Origin: an uncultured Lachnospiraceae bacterium
GTDB lineage: Bacteria; Bacillota; Clostridia; Lachnospirales; Lachnospiraceae
Direction of reading: 5' to 3'
Length of the DNA stretch: 15,407 nucleotides
NCBI GenBank assembly: GCA_934292725.1
Contig: CAKQXY010000068.1
Location: forward strand, 1-15,407
Shown: positions 1 to 6,409 of the stretch, one piece after another
How positions within the stretch are numbered: the stretch's first letter is position 1
Layout: each line of letters opens with the position of its first letter
The notes under the pieces: generated by a model
What the model saw: only the letters and a program-made list of their open reading frames with translations
Database searches by the model: none
Told to the model about the DNA's origin: nothing
Translations under genes and position numbers: made by a program

Positions 1-70
1 CTATACACTTCCTCGTTGCCTAGGTGTGTTCGGGACTTACACCCGTTAGAGCGCGCCCATGGCGCGCAAA
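1..70 (-). mobile_element. Possible 5' end of a group II intron, cut by the window edge
   Basis: On the minus strand this stretch has a GC-rich hairpin (GCGCGCC, loop ATG, GGCGCGC, about 53-69) followed by CGGGTGTAAGTCCCG and then a purine-rich AACGAGGAAGTG segment. The GGGTGNAAGTCCC stem-loop is a familiar element of domain I near the 5' end of bacterial group II introns. It begins a few bases after the U-tract of the fprA terminator on that strand, and class C group II introns are known to insert next to terminators. The canonical GUGYG first bases are not clearly visible, and the reverse transcriptase would lie outside the window. A different structured RNA is possible. Confidence 0.4.
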
Positions 71-75
71 CTAAT

Positions 76-103
76 AAAAAGCCCCTTGATTGGGGGCTTT
101 TTT
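76..103 (-). terminator. Rho-independent terminator after fprA (bidirectional)
   Basis: GCCCC (81-85) pairs with GGGGC (93-97) around a 7-nt loop. The stem is flanked by A-runs on one side and T-runs on the other, so each strand shows a U-tract. It starts four bases past the fprA stop and most likely ends that transcript; it could also stop transcription entering from the left. Confidence 0.85.
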
Positions 104-106
104 ATT

Positions 107-1267
107 TTACTTTAACTCTGCTGCCAGTGCGCTCATCTGCTCCTTGACCTGCGGCTTTGCCTGTTTGGTAACAGCACCGCGCACAGTCACAACGTTCTCT
201 GCGAATGTCAGTTTCTTGCAGCTTTCCAGCATCTTTTGCATCACCTTTGCCGCCATTGGTGCCCAGCTTCCATTTTCGATAAAGCCAACAATGCGGTTTT
301 GATAATTATGCTCAACAAGCTGATTAATAAATGTCTTCATACACGGATAACAGTCTGCATTGTAGGTAATTGATGCTAACACTAAACTGCTGCAGCAAAA
401 TGCGTCAGCTACAGCCTGTGACATATCGCATCTTGCCAGATCATGCACTATTACTTCCTGTCCATTTTTACGAAGCTCTTCTGCCATCATAAGCGCTGCT
501 TCTTTTGTATTTCCATATACGGAAGCATATGCAATCACAACTGCCTTTTTCTCTGGTGTGTAAGTTGACCACAGCTGATAAAGATTTACATAGTGAGCCA
601 GATCACTTGTCAGTACCGGGCCGTGAAGCGGACAGATTACCGCAATGTCAAGTGCTGCTGCCTTCTTTAAAAGTGCCTGCACCTGAACACCATATTTTCC
701 TACAATACCAATATAGTAGCGTCTTGCTTCATCATCCCACGGCTCATCACAGTCTAGTGCACCAAACTTTCCAAAGCCATCAGCTGAAAACAGTACTTTC
801 TCACTGCTCTCATATGTAACCATAACCTCTGGCCAATGCACCATCGGTGCCATCACAAAGTGAAGTGTGTGTGCACCTAATGAAAGCTCACTCATCTCAG
901 AAGCAACAATTCTTCTGTCTGCATAATCATTTCCAAAGAACTGCTTCATCATAACAAATGCCTTTGCAGTTGCTACTACTGTTGCCTGCGGATATTCCTC
1001 TAAAAAGCGGCTGATATTTGCAGAGTGATCTGGCTCCATATGCTGAACGATAAGATAATCTGGCGTATGTCCTGCAAGCACTGCCTTTACATTTGCCATC
1101 CATTCCTCACCAAAATGAATATCTACAGTATCCATAACTGCAATCTTCTCATCAAGAATCACATATGAATTGTATGACATGCCATTCGGCACTTGATACT
1201 GTCCCTCAAATAAATCAACCTGATGATCGTTAACTCCGACATAGCGGATTGTTTCTGTCACTTGCAT
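107..1267 (-). CDS. fprA: A-type flavoprotein / flavodiiron protein (O2 or NO reductase)
   Basis: This is a 386-residue protein with the two-module layout of flavodiiron proteins. Residues 1-240 form a metallo-beta-lactamase-like diiron domain and 241-386 a flavodoxin domain that binds FMN. The diiron ligands are visible: H76, E78, D80 and H81 in HMEPDHS, then H144 (PMVHWPE), D163 (SADGFG) and H215 (CPLHGP). The flavodoxin phosphate loop is YASVYGNTKEAA (247-258). The family reduces O2 to water or NO to N2O in the cytosol, taking electrons from rubredoxin or a related carrier. No rubredoxin domain is fused. The start at 1267 was chosen because AAAGGA precedes that ATG and family homology begins there; an upstream in-frame start at 1357 would pass through a hairpin repeat. 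In anaerobes the gene usually serves oxygen defence. Confidence 0.93.
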   Translation of the reverse strand: MQVTETIRYVGVNDHQVDLFEGQYQVPNGMSYNSYVILDEKIAVMDTVDIHFGEEWMANVKAVLAGHTPDYLIVQHMEPDHSANISRFLEEYPQATVVATAKAFVMMKQFFGNDYADRRIVASEMSELSLGAHTLHFVMAPMVHWPEVMVTYESSEKVLFSADGFGKFGALDCDEPWDDEARRYYIGIVGKYGVQVQALLKKAAALDIAVICPLHGPVLTSDLAHYVNLYQLWSTYTPEKKAVVIAYASVYGNTKEAALMMAEELRKNGQEVIVHDLARCDMSQAVADAFCCSSLVLASITYNADCYPCMKTFINQLVEHNYQNRIVGFIENGSWAPMAAKVMQKMLESCKKLTFAENVVTVRGAVTKQAKPQVKEQMSALAAELK

Positions 1268-1300
1268 TTTTCTACTGTCCTTTCTCTGTATTGATATGAT

Positions 1301-1330
1301 GTTGGGGGCAAAAGGTATTTTGCCCCCAAC
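1301..1330. repeat. 13-bp perfect hairpin between lysC and fprA
   Basis: A 13-bp perfect inverted repeat with a GGTA tetraloop: arms GTTGGGGGCAAAA and TTTTGCCCCCAAC. Neither strand has a T-run after it, so it is not an ordinary rho-independent terminator. It lies between the lysC stop and the fprA ribosome binding site and could be a transcript-processing or attenuating structure. Its CAAAAGGTNTTTTG core and the following ACTGATA...ACGAATTG are shared with the hairpin at 2643-2670. Confidence 0.8.
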
Positions 1331-1376
1331 TGATATCCACGAATTGTTTTGCTGCAATACAGCTTTTATATTCTAT

Positions 1377-2594
1377 TTATTCAGCGAGTCCAAATGCATC
1401 ATGCACTGCATTCATCGCACGCAGCGCATCCTTCTCTGGAATCAATACTGTTATACGAATCTCAGATGTTGCAATCATGTTAATATTGATATTTTCATTA
1501 TACAGACACTCAAACATCTTTGCTGCAACACCTGGATGAGACATCATACCTGATCCAACTACTGAAAGCTTTACAACATCACAATTGTATTCGATATGAT
1601 CAAATCCAAGCTGCTCTTTACAGCTGTTTAACAGCTCAACTGCATCATTTAAATTGTTGTGCGATACAGTAAAGGAAATATCCTTTGTTCCATCACGTCC
1701 TACAGACTGAATAATGATATCAACATTGATATTATTCTTTGCAAGCGTATGGAACAGCTTAAATGCACTTCCTGGCACATCTGCAATTCCTATTACCGAG
1801 ATACGGTCTGCCTCTCTGTCAAGTGCTACACCGCTAATCAACATTCTTTCCATTTTCTTTCCAACTCCCTTCACAATTGTTCCTTCGGACTCATTTAAAC
1901 TAGAGCGCACAACAAGCTGTACGCCGTATTTTTTTGCAAGCTCAACACTGCGGCTGTGCAGCACTCCTGCACCAAGCGCAGCCAAATCAAGCATCTCATC
2001 ATAAGAAATAGACTCAAGCTTTCGTGCAGTCGGCACAAGTCTTGGATCTGCCGTATAAACACCATCAACATCGGTATAGATTTCACAAGCATCAGCATGA
2101 AGCACAGCTGCAAGTGCAACTGCTGTTGTATCTGAACCTCCGCGTCCAAGTGTTGTGTAATCATCATATTTATTGACACCCTGAAAACCTGTCACGATAA
2201 CAATCTTTCTGTCATCTAACTCACGGCGAATACGCTCAGTGTCAATTTTTTTCAGGCGGGCATTTCCATACGCACTTGTTGTTCTCATTGGTACCTGAAA
2301 TGCGTTTAATGATACAGCACGAACACCAAGCTGTGCCATTGCCATTGCCATTAATGATACAGACATCTGTTCTCCGATTGTAAAGAGCATATCCATCTCT
2401 CTTTTTGGTGGATTTGGGTTGATATCCTTTGCTTTTGCAATAAGTTCATCTGTATATTTTCCCATCGCGGAAAGTACTACTACCACGTCATTTCCAGCCT
2501 CGTAATCGCGAATACAGCGCTTTGCTACATTAAATATTCTGTCTTTGTCGGCAACTGAAGTTCCGCCGAATTTTTTTACTATCAGCATGTTCAC
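1377..2594 (-). CDS. lysC: Aspartate kinase (monofunctional, two ACT domains)
   Basis: This 405-residue protein phosphorylates L-aspartate, the first step to lysine, threonine, methionine and diaminopimelate. The amino acid kinase domain covers about 1-245, with KFGGTS (8-13), a TGFQG segment (135-139) and GRGGSDTTA (150-158). Two C-terminal ACT domains follow, about 253-325 and 340-405 (VVGSGMMSHPGVAAKMF). They are the usual site of feedback by lysine and/or threonine. The length matches monofunctional Bacillus-type enzymes, and no homoserine dehydrogenase is fused. GTG at 2594 has GGAG six bases upstream; an ATG two codons later (2588) is also possible. No lysine riboswitch is visible in the leader, so control may rest on allostery. 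The gene is flanked on both sides by related hairpins. Confidence 0.95.
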   Translation of the reverse strand: MNMLIVKKFGGTSVADKDRIFNVAKRCIRDYEAGNDVVVVLSAMGKYTDELIAKAKDINPNPPKREMDMLFTIGEQMSVSLMAMAMAQLGVRAVSLNAFQVPMRTTSAYGNARLKKIDTERIRRELDDRKIVIVTGFQGVNKYDDYTTLGRGGSDTTAVALAAVLHADACEIYTDVDGVYTADPRLVPTARKLESISYDEMLDLAALGAGVLHSRSVELAKKYGVQLVVRSSLNESEGTIVKGVGKKMERMLISGVALDREADRISVIGIADVPGSAFKLFHTLAKNNINVDIIIQSVGRDGTKDISFTVSHNNLNDAVELLNSCKEQLGFDHIEYNCDVVKLSVVGSGMMSHPGVAAKMFECLYNENININMIATSEIRITVLIPEKDALRAMNAVHDAFGLAE

Positions 2595-2625
2595 TCATTT
2601 CTCCGCAAAAAGCGGTCTTTCTTAT

Positions 2626-2654
2626 ATTATATAATAATGATATTGTGCACAAAA
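2626..2654 (-). promoter_or_regulatory. Possible lysC promoter
   Basis: On the minus strand a TATAAT hexamer (2626-2631) lies in AT-rich DNA about 30 bases before the lysC start. With a 17-bp spacer the -35 position falls on TTTTGT, a poor match that overlaps the arm of the 2643-2670 hairpin. The -10 is convincing, the -35 is not. Confidence 0.35.
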
Positions 2655-2670
2655 GGTCTTTTGTCCACAA
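2643..2670. repeat. 12-bp hairpin upstream of lysC, same module as at 1301
   Basis: The arms TTGTGCACAAAA and TTTTGTCCACAA pair with one C/C mismatch around a GGTC loop. It shares the CAAAAGGTNTTTTG core and the downstream AACTGATA...ACGAATTG with the hairpin at 1301-1330, although the outer stem bases differ, with pairing kept. This conservation of fold over sequence suggests a repeated structured element. Confidence 0.75.
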
Positions 2671-2672
2671 CT

Positions 2673-2700
2673 GATACATACGAATTGATACATACGAATT
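2673..2700. repeat. 14-bp exact tandem repeat
   Basis: GATACATACGAATT occurs twice in direct succession (2673-2686 and 2687-2700). The copy beside the other hairpin module (from about 1332) has a single diverged unit, so the duplication is probably recent and local. Confidence 0.85.
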
Positions 2701-2767
2701 GCTCCGTTGCAAAGCAACTTTCGCAATTCTAAAAAACATTCGGATTTGCTGATTTTCCTTGAAAATC
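2696..2767. repeat. Two further stem-loops in the beta-galactosidase/lysC gap
   Basis: First stem-loop: GAATTGC (2696-2702) pairs with GCAATTC (2723-2729), enclosing GTTGC-AAA-GCAAC (2706-2718). Second: GATTTTC (2751-2757) pairs with GAAAATC (2761-2767) around CTT. Neither is followed by a T-run. With the hairpins on each side they make nearly the whole gap 2643-2848 base-paired. Confidence 0.65.
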
Positions 2768-2788
2768 GCTTCATCCTCATGTTTTTGC

Positions 2789-2848
2789 GGGTCAAAAGCT
2801 CAAAAACCTAATCGTGCAAGCACGAACGGCTTTTTGAGCTTTTGACCC
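2789..2848. repeat. 18-bp perfect inverted repeat just past the beta-galactosidase stop
   Basis: The arms 2789-2806 and 2831-2848 are perfect 18-bp complements (beginning GGGTCAAAAGC), with a 24-nt loop that itself folds (TCGTGC/GCACGA). It starts six bases beyond the beta-galactosidase stop on the minus strand, so it may terminate or protect that transcript. There is no clean U-tract, so it could equally be a repeated palindromic element. Confidence 0.8.
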
Positions 2849-2854
2849 TGTGTA

Positions 2855-4885
2855 TCATAATAATACCAGTACCCCATATGGTGCTACCTCATATGTACCT
2901 TCAATCTCGTTTCCTGTCAAACGATCTGTTACTTTTTTCTTTAACGTAATCTCGCACGATTGTGCCTTATAATTTAACACAAAGTACTGATCACCGCGCT
3001 TTGCAAGTTCACATCCTTCTGGAAGCACAAGCCATGGTGCCGGTGTCTGAATACCAAGTGTCTCTAAAAAGGCATCTGCTGTCTCTTCTGCAAAACAGCC
3101 GCCAAAGTAAATTGCTAGTCCCTTGCCTGTCTTCTTTGTCACAAGCGCTGGCTTTCCATCATAATAGTTGCCCTCGAAAAAGCCCTCTGCCTTACCGCCA
3201 AATGCCGGCTCTAGCACATCATTAAATACAGGTGCCGGAATGCGTTTTCCATTCCAATTGACATATTCCATTGGCTCCCCTGGTGCCAGGAATGTAAAAT
3301 CTTCTACTGTGACACCGCAAAGCTCTGCTGCTTCGCCTGGCATTGGCTGCATCGGGCAGCGTCCGTATATATCCTTATATCCAGTGCGGCATCCCATGAC
3401 AAGCTTTCCGCCATTTGCCACATATTGAGTTAGAATTTCAGCGCGCTCTTTCGTGAGGATTGTAGCATGAGGATATACAAGCAGTTCATATTTCTCCAGA
3501 TCCTTAAGATTTGTTTCTTCCCTGAAATCCACAAAATCAAATGGTATGTGTTTCTTCTGAAGAGAACGAAACCATCCATCTGTGCTGAAGTTTCTAAGCG
3601 GACCATGCCATACATCCTTTTGTCCATCCCACTCATTGTCGTAGTCGCATAAAATGCCTACAGCTGCCTCATATGGATGACCAGCTATGTCCTTAATTGC
3701 CTCAAAATCTGCTTTTACCAAAGACAATTCTTCAAGACGACGATTCGGGCGATTACTGTAATCATTTAATCCATGCCAATATATTTCAGTTCCAAATGAG
3801 CAAGTTCTCCAACGGAAGAAGCTTACAAAATCTGCTCCATGCGCAACAGACTGCATAGTCCAAAGACGCAGTTGTCCCGGCTTCGGGCTTGCCTGATGAA
3901 TCCTAAAATTCCAGCCGCCAGGTCCTGCCTGCTGCTCCATAATACCAAACAACGGTGAAATAGCTCTTGTTCTTGCCAGATTGAAAGAAGAATTTCTATC
4001 CTTCAAATCACCTTCACCACCATCAGGACGATCCATAGCATAGGCAAAGTTTGGATAGCTGTCATACATGATAAAGTCTACACCCGACTCCATCAGCTTT
4101 TGATAGTCAACATTTTCAAAAATACCATTTGTTGTGATAAAGCGATCCCCTGCTGTCTCTCTTACAATCGATGCCTGCAGTGCCAGATAGTGGACTGCAC
4201 TGTGAGAAATAAAACGAACCTGCTCAAGCTGCATATGCGGATTTGCAAGGCCTGTGCCCGCTGTACTTCTTCTTGCCAGATGAATCTGATCCCAATCTGT
4301 GTAAGTCTGACTCCAGAATATCGTCCCCATCTTCTCGTTAAGATTATCAAGAGTACCAAAACGCTCCTTTAAAAAGGCGCGAAATGCCTCATGATCACTC
4401 TTGGAATAATACTCATTTGCCTCACAGTTAACTTCATTATCAAGCTGCCATCCAATAATGCAGTCATACTTATTAAAATGCTCTGCCATACGTCTTGTAA
4501 TCTTCTCGCAGAACTCTAAATATTTTGGTGAAGTTAAATTATGCTGGCCTCTCATACCATGGTACATAAGATTTCCATCACTATCTGCATTTAATGTTTC
4601 AGGATACTTCTCAGACAGCCATGCCGGCGGTGTTGCTGTAGGCGTGCAAAAAACAACCTTCATATTTTCTTCGGCAGCAAGCGCCAGAAATTCATCCCAG
4701 AATGAAAAATCATATTTTCCTTCTTCTGGCTCCATAAGTGCCCATGAAAACTCAGCTAGACGAATTACTTCAATGCCATACTGCTTCATGCGCTGCAAAT
4801 CGTCTTTCCACAGCGCACGATCCCAGTGCTCCGGATAATAACATACACCAAGCGTCAATTTTTCCATCTCAATTGAATGTCTCAT
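2855..4885 (-). CDS. Beta-galactosidase, glycoside hydrolase family 42
   Basis: This 676-residue protein has the full length and layout of GH42: an N-terminal TIM barrel (about 1-400), a trimerisation domain (about 400-610) and a small C-terminal beta domain. The start GVCYYPEHW (13-21) and RLAEFSW (42-48) are family hallmarks. The predicted acid/base is E151 in WQLDNEVN and the nucleophile is E317 in FGIMEQQAG. There is no signal peptide, so it should act in the cytosol on imported galactosides such as lactose or plant or milk-glycan fragments. The ATG at 4885 overlaps the dbpA stop (ATGA), indicating translational coupling; an internal ATG at 4867 is a weaker alternative. No sugar transporter or regulator gene is adjacent, which is unusual for this family, so the physiological substrate cannot be read from context. 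Confidence 0.93.
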   Translation of the reverse strand: MRHSIEMEKLTLGVCYYPEHWDRALWKDDLQRMKQYGIEVIRLAEFSWALMEPEEGKYDFSFWDEFLALAAEENMKVVFCTPTATPPAWLSEKYPETLNADSDGNLMYHGMRGQHNLTSPKYLEFCEKITRRMAEHFNKYDCIIGWQLDNEVNCEANEYYSKSDHEAFRAFLKERFGTLDNLNEKMGTIFWSQTYTDWDQIHLARRSTAGTGLANPHMQLEQVRFISHSAVHYLALQASIVRETAGDRFITTNGIFENVDYQKLMESGVDFIMYDSYPNFAYAMDRPDGGEGDLKDRNSSFNLARTRAISPLFGIMEQQAGPGGWNFRIHQASPKPGQLRLWTMQSVAHGADFVSFFRWRTCSFGTEIYWHGLNDYSNRPNRRLEELSLVKADFEAIKDIAGHPYEAAVGILCDYDNEWDGQKDVWHGPLRNFSTDGWFRSLQKKHIPFDFVDFREETNLKDLEKYELLVYPHATILTKERAEILTQYVANGGKLVMGCRTGYKDIYGRCPMQPMPGEAAELCGVTVEDFTFLAPGEPMEYVNWNGKRIPAPVFNDVLEPAFGGKAEGFFEGNYYDGKPALVTKKTGKGLAIYFGGCFAEETADAFLETLGIQTPAPWLVLPEGCELAKRGDQYFVLNYKAQSCEITLKKKVTDRLTGNEIEGTYEVAPYGVLVLL

Positions 4886-6351
4886 TTTATTATTGTACCT
4901 ATCCTTTCTCTTGTCTGATGAACCTTTCTGTATTTTCCCTTCATGGTGCGCTTAGGAAGTTCCTCTAATACAAGCGCACCCTTTCCATTTAAAATCTCCA
5001 CATATGTGATACTCTCGCGAATGTCAATCGCTCCAATATCAGTCTTTCCATCTACGCCATCAATACTACTTATCGCGCCAACAACATCACCGCTTCTTAG
5101 CTTCGATTTTTTTCCACCGCCGATTGTAAGATTCATAATCTGCCCGCCAAACACATCCTGCTTCTTCTTTTTGCGCGGACGCTTCTGACGCTGACGCTTT
5201 AAAAAGGCACTGCGAGCATTTTCAACATCCTCAGCTGCCGGTGGCTTTAAAATTGCCAGTCCTACTCCAGTAAAAGACTCAATCGAATTAAGCATTTTTT
5301 GCTCGTCTTCGCGGATCAGACTTACAGCACGGCCTGTCTCTCCTGCACGTCCTGTTCTGCCAATCCGATGAACATACACCTCCTTGTTAGTTGGGAGATC
5401 GTAGTTAAACACATGTGTAATATTTTGAAAATCTACACCTCTTGCCGCCACATCTGTTGCGATAAGAATACGAAAGCCCTGTGCCCTAAAATCTTCAATT
5501 GTTCTTGTGCGCACCTTCTGATCAATCATACCATGAAGCATGCCACATGCAATGCCTTCTTTTCTCAAACGGTAATATAGTACCTCGACCATCTCTCTTG
5601 TACCGCAAAAAACCATGGCATTGTCTGGATTTTCCATAGTAAGAATATCAAGAAAAAGAGGAAGCTTCTTCTCGTCCTCGTCAACAAAGTAGCCAACCTG
5701 CTCAATTGTATCTGCTGTCTCAGTATCATTTTCAATTTTAACTTCAAGCGGTTCGTGCATAAACTGCGCGGCAAGCGCTTCAAGACGTTCTCCCATAGTT
5801 GCAGAAAACAGCATAAACACTGGCTTTCCTTCAAGATGCATCAAAATATTTCTGACATCTTCAATAAAGCCCATGTCCAGCATCAAATCAGCCTCATCAA
5901 TCACGACATAACGCACCTTCGACAGATCAAGCGTGCCTCTCTTACAATGATCAAGCACACGTCCCGGTGTACCAACTACGATATGTGTCTTTTGCTTTAG
6001 AGTTAAAATCTGCTTTTCCATTGGGAAGCCGCCGTACAGCACAGGAACCTTCAGACGCTTAAAACGGCCAATAGCGTAGAGTTCGTCCTTCACCTGAAAG
6101 GCAAGCTCTCTTGTCGGCTCTAAGACAAGTGCCTGCGCAGTATTCTGCTCCCAATCGGCAAAATTGCAGATCGGAATCGCAAATGCTGCAGTTTTTCCGC
6201 TTCCTGTCTTTGACTTTGCAATGATATCGCGTCCATTTAAAATGGATGGAATCACAGCAGCCTGAATTTCTGTCGGCTGTGTATAGCCAAGCGCATCAAG
6301 TGCACCTAAAATATCCTCCTCTAGCGGATACTGTCGAAACTGATTTTCCAT
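4882..6351 (-). CDS. dbpA: DEAD-box ATP-dependent RNA helicase, DbpA/YxiN type
   Basis: This 489-residue protein has all the core helicase motifs in order: Q motif (YTQPTEIQ), motif I SKTGSGKTAA, motif Ia PTRELAFQ, GTPGR, motif II DEAD in VVIDEAD, motif III SAT, then RGVDF and HRIGRTGRAG in the second RecA domain. After a basic linker rich in RQKRPRKKKK comes a C-terminal DbpA RNA-binding domain (about 410-489). In E. coli and B. subtilis that domain targets the helicase to hairpin 92 of 23S rRNA for large-subunit assembly. The start codon lies only 15 bases past the right-end hairpin of the IscB element, and only a weak Shine-Dalgarno (GCGGA) precedes it. Transcription probably arrives from upstream through the element. 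The stop overlaps the beta-galactosidase start. Confidence 0.93.
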   Translation of the reverse strand: MENQFRQYPLEEDILGALDALGYTQPTEIQAAVIPSILNGRDIIAKSKTGSGKTAAFAIPICNFADWEQNTAQALVLEPTRELAFQVKDELYAIGRFKRLKVPVLYGGFPMEKQILTLKQKTHIVVGTPGRVLDHCKRGTLDLSKVRYVVIDEADLMLDMGFIEDVRNILMHLEGKPVFMLFSATMGERLEALAAQFMHEPLEVKIENDTETADTIEQVGYFVDEDEKKLPLFLDILTMENPDNAMVFCGTREMVEVLYYRLRKEGIACGMLHGMIDQKVRTRTIEDFRAQGFRILIATDVAARGVDFQNITHVFNYDLPTNKEVYVHRIGRTGRAGETGRAVSLIREDEQKMLNSIESFTGVGLAILKPPAAEDVENARSAFLKRQRQKRPRKKKKQDVFGGQIMNLTIGGGKKSKLRSGDVVGAISSIDGVDGKTDIGAIDIRESITYVEILNGKGALVLEELPKRTMKGKYRKVHQTRERIGTIIK

Positions 6352-6366
6352 GATATCCGCAGGGTA

Positions 6367-6396
6367 CCCCGTCTACAATCTTTGATTTAGGCGGGG
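6367..6396 (-). repeat. Right-end hairpin of the IscB element
   Basis: On the minus strand CCCCGCCTAAATC pairs with GATTGTAGACGGGG around an AAA loop, with one bulged G and one C/A mismatch. It follows the iscB stop by 13 bases. It has the same length, bulge position and CCTAA/TAG core as the left-end hairpin, as expected for IS200/IS605-type subterminal hairpins that a Y1 transposase would bind. Confidence 0.75.
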
Positions 6397-6409
6397 GTGA
6401 ATGCGGCTT

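Noticed and set aside
505..819. Plus-strand open frames inside fprA and other genes
   Set aside because: They are antisense or out of frame to well-supported genes, have no ribosome sites or recognisable domains.
1301..1330. Ordinary rho-independent terminator of lysC
   Set aside because: The stem is strong but no T-run follows on either strand, and the same module lies upstream of lysC as well.
2595..2854. Lysine riboswitch ahead of lysC
   Set aside because: The stems seen are simple hairpins with repeat character; no multi-helix lysine aptamer arrangement is recognisable, and the first hairpin also occurs in front of the unrelated fprA.
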